Below, one piece after another: positions 1-10,408 of a DNA stretch of 30,357 nt. The notes beneath the pieces are model-generated. The model saw only the letters and a list, made by a program, of their open reading frames with translations. It ran no database searches and was not told the DNA's origin. Position 1 is the stretch's first letter. Every line of letters begins with the position of its first letter. The stretch covers positions 1-30,357 of the forward strand of contig CAXKVV010001963.1 in NCBI GenBank assembly GCA_964058805.1, in the 5' to 3' direction. The translations under genes and the position numbers were made by a program. The stretch comes from Schoenoplectus triqueter. Lineage: Eukaryota > Streptophyta > Magnoliopsida > Poales > Cyperaceae.

Positions 1-289
1 AAGGTAGCCGAGAGATGCTATCTTTATCTATCCCCATAGTGGCTGAAGCAGGTAACTCGGCAGGTGGCTGAGTACATGCACCACTATCCCACGAGCGAGA
101 GGCTGAGAGGACAGGCCCCACCATGTTGCGCTCATAAGAAGAATCTGATTAAAGGAAAATCTATCGAAGTCTAGCCTGAACCCGAGAAGGAGAGAGGTGT
201 GTCGAATATGTGCACCAAAGCAGGCCCTTCAATTTGTCAAATTCTTCAGGGCCCGCTTTGGTGGGTGGCTCTTTGTTTACCCCTAAAAG
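1..289. other. Unassigned repeat-like sequence, no gene
   Basis: No credible coding region is seen. The stretch is more GC-balanced than most of the window and contains short GA-rich and GGTGG-type runs. It lies just outside the outer inverted repeat and probably belongs to the same mobile sequence, but I could not find a clear partner for it on the right side. Confidence 0.4.
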
Positions 290-1016
290 GTTGAAGGAAG
301 AAATACAAGAGAAAAAGCCAAGATCAAACCCTATGAGCTGAACCAATACAATCCCTGTGCAACAAGGAATGATGTCAATGCCAAGCCAGTATTTTGATAC
401 AACCAATCATGAGAAATCTCAATATGATTTTGCTTTCAAGGCTGACCTGGTACCAAAGCTGTGAGCAACCACCTAACCATGCTTTAATTTGTGTCAATTG
501 CTGATAAGTAGTCAGCTCTATGACCAAATCACCCTCATGTTAAGGGATTGAAAGACAATTTCACAAGACTGATCAGGTGCCAAAGCTGGGAGCAACCACC
601 TGATCAAGTCTAGATTTGTATTAATTGCTGATAAGTAGTCAGCATTTGATCAAATCAAACCCTAATGAGCAACAGTATTGGTGTTAAATGGAGTGGAGTT
701 TCTACAAGGAGAATTTATTTGGCAGAGACACTGAGCTACAACTGATAAATAAGGATTTTATAAGAATAAAACAGGGTTTTATTGATCATGGAATTTTTAG
801 CACAAGAAGACAGGGGTGAAATGGGAATATAAAAATACAGAGGTGATCATCATGAATTTTGAGAATTTTGGTGAAAATTTCATGATTTTTGGATAAAGGG
901 ATCTATTAAAATCAATTGGAGAGAGAAAATCAGAACAATCCAAAGGCTGAGATTAATCAATGAGATTTTATGGGTGCAACTTGGGGATAATACTTCACCG
1001 GGTGCAAACTGGGGAT
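290..1016 (+). repeat. Outer inverted repeat, left arm
   Basis: Read in reverse complement, this stretch matches about 10714-11450 over most of its length with moderate divergence. Anchor matches include the block around 440-600 (two direct sub-copies containing CCAAAGCTGTGAGCAACCAC or CCAAAGCTGGGAGCAACCAC) against 11155-11310, the block at 840-890 (GGTGAAAATTTCATGATTTT) against 10858-10885, and 970-1015 (GGGTGCAA and GGGGATA motifs) against 10716-10770. No protein is encoded. It is probably one of two related, oppositely oriented transposable-element copies or the arm of one very large foldback structure; the sequence does not separate these. Confidence 0.75.
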
Positions 1017-2640
1017 AGAAAACACTGGGGACATTCATATTGGCGCTGGAGAGAAATTTTTAAAAGGAAGTTATTGTATGCACTTGGTTCATTGTACGTG
1101 TATCTCATTAACCATGACTTGTGGGGCCGAAATTCGTGTGCCGAGTCCACCCGAAATACACCACTTTTCCCTTCACTCTTCTCACTGGCGCTGGGGCCCA
1201 CAATGGCAGAAATCTGGCCTTCATCCCTGCTGTGTTCATCTCCTCTCTGCTGGGGCGATTTTCTTCAACAAAATACAACCGAAAATGGAAAAGCACTCAA
1301 ACGGCGACGAAATTTGACAAATAATATACCGTTGGAAAGCCCTTGGTGAGGAGAATCCATTGGAGTAATTAATTTTGAAAATGAAGCACCGTACGTCACT
1401 CGCATCAGAGGGGAAGTAATTCGGGTATAAAATTCAATAGAGTGATTCGGGGAGTAATTGAACGAATTGGCGGTTTAGAAGGCACTATGTGGGCCCCACG
1501 ATGCAGTTTAGGTAGTTACTGGCATGGATTAACTGCTCTTTATGTGATATTCCATGATAGAAGTGGTGTACAAGGCCGAAAGCCAATAAAAAGAAAAAAA
1601 TTAATTCGGTTCTTGAAGAGGAGAGTGTAGGGAAGAACTGAGGTGTGAATACAATGCCATGTCATCGATCCAGACCTTAAAACTTTGCTCTCAACAAACA
1701 CATAATGGATTAATCTGTACCATTGAATTGATTGATGAAAGGGCAGGATTTAGCCATGTCATTGATCCGTGGCGTTTGGAAAACACAAATTGTGTTACAA
1801 GGAAACACAATTGGGCAGTTAATCTTCTATATATACCTTAATGGAGGTTGAGAACAAGGACAATTTTTGAATGCTCCCGATTGATAATCCCTTCCACTGT
1901 CTCTCTCCATTTTTTAACAAGCAAGGAAACTACTACACCCATTACACCTAAGCTGATTGATCTCGATCAAGAATTGAAGAACTCAGCAAGATTCAGTTGA
2001 TCCAGCAGCAAAGAAGAAGGAGCAGTAGAGATCCTGAAGAAGATGATTCTAACCAATTGATGGTAGATTCACTTGAATCTCTCAATTCGGTTAAATCACA
2101 ACACTACAAGCCTTATCAGTTGTATCTACACCCTGAGCTAAGTACTGTACATTTTAAAGTGTAATTCTTTGAGAAAATTATCATTATTTTGCAAGAAAAG
2201 CATGAGACATTTTCCTTCTTTGCATTCTTTAATCTGCTACCTAGCTTATCTTCTACTTTCTTCCAGTTTCTTCTGTCTCTCCTCTACTGAAGCCTTGTTC
2301 ATAAGGTTTTAAGCAAAAAAAAAATCAAATTAACAAAGGTAGTTGAAGTAACCATACTCCTACCTCCACTTGAACACAAAAATTAATAAAAATAACAACA
2401 CCACCATGGCTGGTTGAAGACTAGAGTCTCCCAGTTTTGATTTGTAATCCAATTACCTGTGTGTTGCATCTCATAAGCAGATCACAGTTGGAATATTACA
2501 ACTCGGTGATACATGATGTAATAAGCTGAATTCCAAATCGGATCAACATGGCACTAACAATCACTGTGAATCAATGTTCTTAATATTTTGATAAATCGTG
2601 AAGTTTTATAAAGAATTAGCCTAATACGCCAGGAATAACA
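1017..2640. other. Non-coding repeat-derived interval, no gene seen
   Basis: Open frames here are short and overlapping, with no recognisable domain. Small features include a 15-nt perfect dyad AACACAA-A-TTGTGTT at 1782-1796, a second CACAATTG just after it, a direct repeat of a GCCATGTCATYGATCC motif near 1656 and 1754, and a TATATATA run near 1830 that could be a promoter TATA box of an element. Near 1950-1990 a GATTGATCTC...GAACTC motif loosely resembles, in reverse, the repeats at 8668-9120. I see no gene. Confidence 0.45.
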
Positions 2641-3417
2641 ATTGAAAAATCATCGGTACCGAATTGGTACCAAAGGGCAAAACGGTACTGGCTCCCTCGG
2701 CCAACGACCGTAGCGATCTTCGATCGGAAAGTATTACAGAACTCAGTGAAGAGAGGCGATCATACTCTTATAGGCTGATTGGCCACCGGAAGCGGAGATC
2801 ATCGGCGTAGCTCATCGGAGAAGCAGGAGCGTACGATCTGATAGCGCGAATGTTGAAGCAGTCAATGCGAATCTTCATGCATCTGCACGAAACCAGAAGG
2901 GATCAGATGGCACGCCCAACAATAGACATCGTGATCTCTCATCCTTTTCAGCATCAATCTTAGAACAAATCCTATGGCTCAAGAAAGGAAGAATAACCCG
3001 GTTATGGGTGATGGGCTTAAGAGAAATTGAGCTGGCCCAAGTAGCAGAATAAAGAACTAGCCCAACTAAAAAGATATTAAATATCAAATTAAGAAGAGGC
3101 CCATCTGCGAAAATAAAGAGGAAATTCAAATGGGCCCAACTATTAAAAATAAAAGGAAATAAAATCTCGGCACAGCCCATTAAGCCCAATAGTCAATAAA
3201 TAACAGAAAATTAAAAATAAATAGTGAATAAATCATTTGGAGGCTCTCCCAAACTCCAAATTGATTCAAATTTATTTCTAAAAATTCTTTGTTTTTCATA
3301 GTATTTTTCTATATAAAAACATTTCAATTTCAAGAATTTTACAATACTGAAACAATTTAAAAAAAAGATGACATTGTTTGCTTTTCCCTATTTGACCAAG
3401 CTTTGACTTGCTATTTT

Positions 3418-3800
3418 GGCTATTATAAAAATCCAAAAAATCCAAATAAAATCATAAATAATAGCCAGCTTATTTTCTATTATTTTTGTAAATAATTTCT
3501 ACAAAATAAATAGCATTTCAAAATAATAAAAATATAATAATAAAATTCTATTACTTTGGCTATTATAAATATCTTAAAAATACAAATAAAAAATCATAGC
3601 CAATTTATTTTCTATTATTTTTGTAAGTGATTTTATACAAAAATAAATAGAGTTTAGAAATAATAAAAATAAAATTCTATTACTTTAGCTATTATAAAAT
3701 CCCAAAAATATAAATAAAATTCTAGTTAATAGCTAACCCATTCCCTATTATTTTTGTAAATAATTTTCTATAGAAATAAATGGAGTTTAAAAATAAAAAT
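3418..3800. repeat. Three tandem ~130-140-bp AT-rich units in left palindrome arm
   Basis: Units start near 3418, 3558 and 3688. Each runs through an RGCTATTATAAA opening, a stretch of A-rich sequence, a TTCTATTATTTTTGTAA motif and an AATAAATRG motif. The reversed equivalents are recognisable at about 6655-6910 in the right arm, so the tandem structure predates or was copied with the palindrome. Confidence 0.7.
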
Positions 3801-3904
3801 AGATATATGATCACCTTTGTAATATAGATAATAAAGAAAGATATTATCTTAATAATAAAAAAAATCAATAAAATGTAATAATCCTTTTTACATTTTAGTG
3901 GTGA

Positions 3905-4440
3905 ATAAATACGCTCACACAAGGGGTGTAGAGCAACACAGTAATTTTGCACACATAATGCAACATTTAGAATGATTAGTCGGGACAAGAACATCTTGAC
4001 GAAGAATAACCAAGGCTTCGACAGCGACATGAGGAGATATGTCGAGACAAGAATATCTTGACGCTCGTTGAAAAATGACCAAAGCTGCGACATCAACATG
4101 AAGAAATATATCGACTTTGAGGAAGAAGAACATTACGATGTATGAGAGAAGTGACATCTTAATGACTCAGTGCCATGAACAAGTAATTCATGACTAAATA
4201 CGCTCACAAAAGGGGTGTAGAGCAACACAGTGATTTTGCACAAGTAATGCAACATTTAGAACGATTAGTCGAGACAAGAACATCTTGACGCTCGTTGAAG
4301 AATAACCAAGGCTGCGACATCAACATGAAGAGATATGTCGACTCCAAGGGATAAGAACATTACGATGTCCGAGAGAAGTGATATCTTAATGACTCGGTGT
4401 CATGAACAAGTAATTCGTGACCATTTGAGCTAGTAAGACT
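3905..4440. repeat. Tandem duplication (~290 bp unit) in left palindrome arm
   Basis: Two consecutive copies begin at about 3905 and 4193, each starting near AAATACGCTCACA and running through a GGGGTGTAGAGCAACACAG block, GACAAGAACATCTTGACG and a CATGAACAAGTAATTC block. Copy 1 carries an extra internal repeat of the GTCGRGACAAGAATATCTTGACG segment. The counterparts in the right arm occupy about 5890-6540, where that segment is amplified to four copies. Confidence 0.75.
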
Positions 4441-4908
4441 GAACTCATCCGTCGATAAGTTTGTCTTCTGGTTCATTTCCCGAGATTGTGAGATTGAATC
4501 GTTCTGTAGTAGATTCATCCACAAAACAGTGAATGTGAACCGTTCTGTAGTAGGTTCCTTCACTAACACATGCCTCAATGTTAAGCTGGCCCAGTGCTTC
4601 AGGTTTAACTTTGTGTGCAATTGTGTTCCTAGGTTTATGAATCAGCTCGGTGCTTTGAATTCATGATCTAGAAGATCAATGAGAAGAAATACGTGGGCCA
4701 AATCCACCCTTCTCCTGATTCACCAACCTCAAGATCAACCGGCTCAGTGCTTCGAGTTGTATTTTGTGTGATTGGTTGTTGACTAGTTAAGATTGAACCG
4801 TTCTGTAGTAGGTTTATCTTCTAGATCAACTGAGGTTGAGTCGTTCTGTAGTAGACTCACCTCAAACCCCTCTGAAGAGATTAATCTGATCTGTAGTAAG
4901 GTTATCTC
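4431..4908. repeat. Covarying dyad (hairpin) array, left copy
   Basis: Six dyads were read directly. Positions give inner left arm, core and inner right arm: a divergent-core unit with AACT/AGTT at about 4433-4466; GAATC 4496-4500, core 4501-4511, GATTC 4512-4516; GAACC 4537-4541, core, GGTTC 4553-4557; AACC/GGTT 4796-4814 with outer AAGAT/ATCTT (4789-4793, 4816-4820); GAGTC/GACTC 4838-4858 with outer GAGGT/ACCTC (4832-4836, 4859-4863); AATCT/AGGTT 4883-4903 with outer GAGAT/ATCTC (4877-4881, 4904-4908). Apart from the first unit, the core is GTTCTGTAGTA or GATCTGTAGTA. In the last three units a single T sits unpaired between the two left half-arms. The role is unknown. Confidence 0.85.
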
Positions 4909-4912
4909 TCGA

Positions 4913-5215
4913 GGCGGTTGTGCGACCCTTTTTCGCGCGCCGCCGCACCGCCGCTGGGCGATGGGTTCGCGGAAGAAGGACACGGAGATCCCTCCCGAGC
5001 GTGCATCTGCTGGGTGTCGGCCGATTCTGCCGTTTAGAGATATTTGGATGCACATTCAGGGGGTTTTTTAGTGACTGTGAGTTCTTGTAGATTCCGGTGG
5101 GCGCAAGCCCCACCGTTAATTACCCTGGGCTACTAACCTCGAGGTACCTCTGGATCTTTGAAAGAGAGAAGCAAATAGTATAGTTAAAAGATGGTCAAGT
5201 GGTCGTCTAGGTTCA
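4913..5215 (-). repeat. GC-rich spacer at palindrome centre (copy 1 of 3)
   Basis: This single-copy centre between the two palindrome arms recurs reversed at about 12530-12832 (roughly 85-90% alike by eye) and, much decayed, at about 18805-19073. It contains a GC-rich block (4930-4965) against the strongly AT-rich background, a block with GGACACGGAGATCCCTCCC, and a block ending near TTAATTACCCTGGG. Read on the minus strand it ends ...GGGTCGCACA at 4919, and the two other copies stop at the same place, which suggests a true element boundary. Open frames cross it on both strands, but no domain is recognised and the copies do not preserve a frame, so I do not call a gene. Confidence 0.7.
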
Positions 5216-5232
5216 TAAAAAGAGGTCCATGG

Positions 5233-5886
5233 AAGACGAACCTACAAACAGATCGGTTCAGTCTTTATTTAACCCTGTGGAAGACGAACCTACAAACAGA
5301 TCGGTTCAATCTCTACTTAATTCTATGGAAGACAAACCTACAAACAGATCGGTTTTGTCCTATGGAAGACGAACCTACAAACAGATCGATTCAGTCTATG
5401 CCACCTCGAGATGTAACCTTACTACAGACCAGCTTAGTCTCTTCAGAGGGGCTTGAGGTGAGTCTACATACAGAACGACTCGACCTCCGTTGATCTAGAA
5501 GATAAACCTACTACAGAACGGTTCAATCTTAACTAGTCAACAACCAATCACACAAAATACAACTCGAAGCACTGAGCCGGTTGATCTTGAGGTTGGTGAA
5601 TCAGGAGAAGGGTGGATATGGCCCACGTGTTTCTTCTCACCGATCTTCTAGATCATGAATTCGAAGCACTAAGCCGATTCATAAACCTAGGAAACACAGT
5701 TACACACAATGTCAAACCTGAAGCGCTGGGCCAGTTCAACATTGAGGCATGTGTTAGTGAAGGAACCTACCTACAGAACGGTTCACATTCACTGTTTTGT
5801 GGATGAATCTACTACAGAACGATTCAATCTCACATTCTCGGGAAATGAGCCAGGAGACAAACTCATCGACGGGTGAGTTCAGTCTT
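5233..5886. repeat. Covarying dyad (hairpin) array, right copy
   Basis: Mirror-oriented dyads were read at 5233-5265, 5281-5313, 5329-5359 and 5366-5397 (four units with a 12-nt core TACAAACAGATC), then 5408-5441, 5455-5487, 5499-5530, 5756-5793, 5801-5831 and a divergent one at about 5853-5886. Inner arm pairs seen are GAACC/GGTTC, AAACC/GGTTT (5334-5338 with 5351-5355), GAGTC/GACTC (5460-5464 with 5477-5481) and GAATC/GATTC (5805-5809 with 5821-5825). Outer pairs are AAGAC/GTCTT and GAGGT/ACCTC. The unpaired base now lies on the right side, as expected for the reverse orientation. A few arms carry one mismatch, for example 5371-5392 and 5504-5524. Confidence 0.85.
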
Positions 5887-6258
5887 GCTAGCTCAAATGG
5901 TCATGAATTACTTGTTCATGACACCGAGTCATTAAGATGTCGCTTCTCTCGGACATCGTAATGTTCTTCTTCTTCAAAGTCGACATATCTCTCCATGCTG
6001 ATGTCGTAGCTTTGGTCATTCTTCAGCGAGCGTCAAGATGTTCTTGTCTCGACTAATCATTCTATATGTTGCATTACTTGTGCAAAATTACTATGTTGCC
6101 CTACAACCCTTATGTGAGCGTATTTAGTCATGAGTTGCTTGCTCATGGTAGTGGGTCATTAAGATGTCACCTCTCTAGGACATCGTAATGTTCTTCTTCC
6201 TCAGAGTCGACATATATTCCCATGTTGATGTCACAGCTCTGGTTATTCTTCATCAAGT

Positions 6259-6506
6259 GTCAAGATGTTCTTGTCTTGACATATCTCCTCATGTTGCTAT
6301 CGAAGCCTTAGTCATCTTACGTCAAGATGTTCTTGTCTCGACATATCTTCTCATGTTGCTATCAAAGCCTTAGTCATCTTACGTCAAGATGTTCTTGTCT
6401 CGACATATCTTCTCATGTTACTATCAAAGCCTTAGCCATTTTACGTCAAGATGTTCTTGTCTCGACATATCTTCTAAAGGTTATATCATGTGTGCAAACA
6501 TTCTCG
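6259..6506. repeat. Four tandem 62-bp repeats
   Basis: Units begin at 6259, 6321, 6383 and 6445, exactly 62 bp apart. Each starts GTCAAGATGTTCTTGTCT, followed by a CGACATATCT motif and a CATCTTAC-type end. The left arm carries the same segment only once or twice, so this is an expansion private to the right arm. The last unit is truncated. Confidence 0.85.
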
Positions 6507-6604
6507 TGTAGCTCTACATTCCTTATGTGAGCTTATTTGTCCATTTCCAAAATGTACAAAGCCTATTATATAATATCTTCCATTATTATTTCTATTATAA
6601 AGAT

Positions 6605-6612
<8 letters not shown>

Positions 6613-6647
<35 letters not shown>
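6613..6647. repeat. (TTA)n microsatellite, about 12 units
   Basis: Uninterrupted TTA trinucleotides. Shorter runs of the same trinucleotide occur near 6958-6980 and 7030-7045, all inside the AT-rich part of the right palindrome arm. Confidence 0.95.
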
Positions 6648-8145
6648 TTTTATTTTTAGACTCAATCTATTCCTATAGAAAATTATTTACAAAATAATAG
6701 GAAAAGGGGTTAGCTACTAACTAGAATTTTATTTATATTTTTGGGATTTTTTATAATAGCTAAAATAATAGAATTCTATTTTTATTATTTCTAAACTCTA
6801 TTTATTTTGTAGAAAATCACTTACAAAATACTAGAAAATAAAATCAGAGGATGGTTAGCTATATTATTTTTATTATATATATATATTTTTATTTTTTTTA
6901 GATCTATAATAGCTAAAAGAAATCATTATCAATATTCTATCTTATTTATTATACTATTTATTATTATTATTATTATTATTTTTTATTATTTCTATTTATT
7001 ATCTATAGAAAAGTATAAGATTTTTTTTTTATTATTATTATTATTAGAAAATAGTCATAAGAAATGAAATTCATTATATTTTTATTATAACTATTATTTT
7101 TATTGCATTTTATTCATCAAAAATATTTTTATTGTATATTTGTATAGAAATAACAAAAGAAATGCAATTCATATTATTATAAAGCTATATTATCACTCTT
7201 TATTATAAGAGAAAATGTATTTACTATCTATTATCATGGTAACATATGTTTTTTTATTTTTTGTACTATTCATTTTTATTATTCTTTTTATAGGAAATAT
7301 CAACATAATATCTATTATTATTTATTATTATATTTTTTATCAAAGAATATAGCTAATCTCATCATTTATTATTGCATATTACTATTGTCATTATTATTTC
7401 ATGAAAAATCACTTGAAAAATCAGTAAAATATATCTAGTTATTATTCATGATTTTATTTGTATTTTTGGAATTTTTATAGCATTTAAAATGACAAGTCAA
7501 AGCTAGGTCAATATATCAATATATATAATGTCTTTTGCTTTTAAATTGTTTCACCATGATTATATTTTTAAAACTGGAATATTATCATATAGAAAAATAA
7601 TATGAAAAATAAGGAAATTTTAGAAACAAATTTGAGCCAATTTGGAGTTCAGGAGCATTTTCAAATTATTTATTTATTCTATATCATTACTATTTTGTTA
7701 TTATTTAATTAATGGGTTAAATATGGGCCTTTGGATCTGCACCAAGATTGGCGCCTATCTTTTATTCAACTCTGTTCTTATTTGGGCCATCAGATTTGCT
7801 TCAAGATTAAATCTCATGAGATGTAAGGCCCAGATTCATTCTGTATATTTATTTAAAACAGTGCTTTTATTTCAAACGCTCGATCTCTTCAAGATTCACA
7901 CACGCGCATCAATATCCGTGCTGCCGCGATTCTCTGACTCTCCAGTCAACATGAGTTCCAAGATTCGTGCCATTGGCAGCGCCGGCGACTGCGGCCATCT
8001 CCCTCCGATCAGGCGACTGCCTTAGGGTCGTCTTGCCGTGAGGAGTTATTCTACGGCGTTCGATTAATGATCTATGCGGTGAATCACATGGTATACCAAT
8101 GCTAGATGGGTCGGTTTGGTACCAATCGGTACCGAATCTCAATTC

Positions 8146-9500
8146 TTAGAAATTCAATGGAATTAATCAATATTTTGTACAATTAAATGCCCTATTTGCA
8201 TCGTTTACGTATGCCAGTATGAATTAACATGATTATTGCAGCTTAAATTGACCCAATGAATCACACTGACAAATATTATTCGGAGTGCAGTGGTGCAGTT
8301 CGGTACCGAAGGTATAGACATGATTTATAACTAATTTTAACGATGTTTCCTGACAATTCAGAATTGATAATGCATCGTTTAACATGTCTATAGGAGTTAA
8401 GTCGAGATTATATACCTAATTTGGACGATAATTACATTATGATCTAAAGAAATTGACACAGTGCAGCATCGCCCGATACCGATCATCTTTCACTCAAAAT
8501 TCCGACTACTCATCCACTTTCAATGCGACTTATGCACTTAATAGGCTTCATAATGACAATTATAACTGAGCTATATCCAATCATGCATGCAATTTTCCTT
8601 AATCTCAAGTCTGGAACTGGATTTAACTGGTACGACGCGATAACACGTTGAAGATCATTAATTCCGTCGAGTTCTCAAGTTAAAACTGAGATCAATCGAC
8701 TTTGAACAACACTACGACCTTGAATACATAAGATACAAACACAGACTGAGATGAATTTGACGTTTAAACAAAGAATCAAAGCAAGAACTTCTACTGGTAT
8801 CGAGTTCTCAGGTTTTAACCGAGATCAATCGATTTAACCAGCTTAATTACTTGAAATCCAATCAAGAAACAAAACAAGAACTGTAATTCAGATCAAATAT
8901 TAGAGGAAAGAAGTTATGAATTTGCAAACTAAAGGAAAGAAATTGAAAAATTCAACTCAAAGATACTGTTACTCTAAGATTCAAATGCGATATATCAATT
9001 ACATCGAAATTTCAATACTGAAACTTCAAATCCAATTGGAATTAAGCTCAAGACTGACCTTCTAGTGAATAATTGGAGATGTAACAACCGAGTTCTCAAG
9101 TTAAAACTGAGATCAATCGGTTTCTTGGCTTTCTTTCCTTCTCACAACCAATTCTTCTCTTCCAATTGCCTTTTCTATGCTATAGCTCTCTAGTCTATCT
9201 CTCTCTGGTCTGTTATGTTGTCTCTCTCTTTCTGTGTGTGCTATTACTCGGGTTATATAGGCAATTGGAGTGGTGCACCAAAGGATTATAGCCATACACC
9301 ATCTAAACACCATTGATTGAACTGCCTTGGCCTATGAACATGGTCTTTTGATTCTGTTATTCATTCTGTTGAGATGTGGGTCCCATTCAAAGAATCCAAA
9401 GCTCAAGTCTTTGGCTGTTGACCACGTTTGACTCACTTCTTATCTGTTGCTAGAACCTTCTAGAGCATCTAAACATACTATATATACTCACTCTAATGCA
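8146..9500. other. Non-coding interval with a dispersed 32-bp motif, no gene seen
   Basis: No gene is seen. The notable content is three copies of a ~32-bp motif beginning CGAGTTCTCAAGTTAAAACT and ending GAGATCAATCG at about 8668-8699, 8799-8830 and 9090-9121. Further GGTACCGA-type motifs occur near 8300 (TTCGGTACCGAA, a 12-bp palindrome) and a degenerate CGATACCGATC near 8473. Near 9180-9240 there is a CTCTCTCT-rich patch. Confidence 0.6.
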
Positions 9501-10380
9501 TCTGAGGCACCCTTCTACCCTCTGCCATTGTTATTTTTCTTCAAAGCTTAAAGCTTCATCACCCGAGCTCACACCTTAGCCATTGCCATAGCTCCTCCAT
9601 TCAATTGTCAAGCTTCACCATTTCAACATCATCGTGTGAGTGCATGGAAGCCATAAACACTGCCAATTCGAGTCTATAGCATAAGGTTCTAACTTTCCTC
9701 AATTTACCCGACCTTGTCATCTTATTTCAATTGTTCTTATTCAACATTCAATTGCTGCTTTTTCTTTCATTTACAGCATCGCCTAGGTGATTAAAGTTTG
9801 CTTGTATCATCAATTTTAAGCTTAGACCCACGGATCAAAGTTCTTCATTAATCGCCCGAGGTGATCATCCTCTCTCACTGCTTTATTCAATTGTTTTCTT
9901 TTAATTTCGAGCGCTCACCCTTTCTCTCCTTTGTACAGGCTATCTTTAGCTATAAAGGATTGAAGCTTCAAGCTTCAGAGAACTCAATTGACACTAATGG
10001 CGCCATCGGCCTCGGCGAGAAGAAGAAGAAAGAGAGGGAGGGGAGAAGGAGAAGAGAGGGAAGGAGGTGCGCCTGGCGCACAAAGTCCACAGCTAGGTGG
10101 GACCTACAGTCAGAGGCGCAACACAAGTGAGCCAGGTACACATCGCTTTTTCCTTTTGATTTAAATCTCTGTTTAGATCTGTGCATAGGCTTGGTGCATG
10201 ATTGCCTGTGTGAGCTATACATTCATAAACCTGACAAATGGGCCCCACGTGTAAGTATATGAATCTCGGCCCATTAGTCCAGCTGTGGATTGATTAACTC
10301 TCTGCTTAAATCTAATTAATCTGACTTGGCACACCCTGATAGGTCCACTTGTTTAATCAATCTATTAATCATCTGTTATA
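9501..10380 (+). other. Possible LTR or leader remnant; 51-nt polypurine run
   Basis: A TATA-like run (CTATATATACTC) near 9478-9489 is followed by pyrimidine-rich, transcript-leader-like sequence. There is an uninterrupted 51-nt polypurine tract at 10017-10067, directly followed by TG and the dyad TGCGCC-T-GGCGCA (10068-10080). A polypurine tract abutting TG is how a 3' LTR of an LTR retrotransposon normally begins, but I found no second LTR copy or primer-binding site, so this stays a guess. Short open frames here are compositional and match no domain I know. Confidence 0.3.
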
Positions 10381-10408
10381 GCATGCTGAGGTGGCTCTGT
10401 AGTGTAGT

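Larger units (their letters stand above)
2645..4912 (+). repeat. Inner giant palindrome, left arm
   Basis: This is the left arm of a ~5.5-kb near-palindrome whose right arm is 5216-8145. Matching blocks, left forward against right reversed, are: 2655-2680 (GGTACCGAATTGGTACCAAA) with 8118-8140; 3240-3480 with about 7440-7660; 3600-3800 with 6655-6850 (nearly identical); 3905-4440 with 5890-6540; and 4440-4908 with 5400-5890. The arm holds internal tandem repeats: three ~130-140-bp AT-rich units beginning at about 3418, 3558 and 3688, each opening with RGCTATTATAAA, then a ~290-bp duplication. Long inverted repeats built of tandem sub-repeats are the hallmark of foldback-type elements; no transposase gene is visible. 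Confidence 0.8.
5216..8145 (-). repeat. Inner giant palindrome, right arm
   Basis: This is the reverse-complement partner of 2645-4912. It is longer because of local expansions: four 62-bp repeats at 6259-6506 and extra AT-rich microsatellite-bearing sequence at about 6850-7440. The outer end, 8115-8145, carries the same paired GGTACC sites (TTTGGTACCAATCGGTACCG) seen in mirror image at 2655-2680. The arms differ at many positions, so a recent copying or assembly artefact is unlikely. No transposase or other protein is encoded; open frames inside are shadows of repeats. Confidence 0.8.

Noticed and set aside
960..1349. A 129-codon plus-strand open frame, the longest in the first 3 kb
   Set aside because: Overlapped by frames of similar quality on both strands, no recognisable domain, and it starts inside the outer inverted repeat whose partner does not keep the frame.
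4783..5113. Overlapping frames on both strands across the GC-rich spacer that look protein-like (Arg/Pro-rich)
   Set aside because: Explained by GC composition; the two other copies of the spacer do not preserve any of these frames.
5191..5493. Frame encoding repeated KTNLQTDR-like peptides
   Set aside because: It is the translation of the dyad repeats, with unit lengths that are not consistently multiples of three; no start context or domain.
7642..8025. A 127-codon plus-strand frame
   Set aside because: Lies in the right palindrome arm, hydrophobic only because of T-rich sequence, and the left arm does not encode an equivalent.
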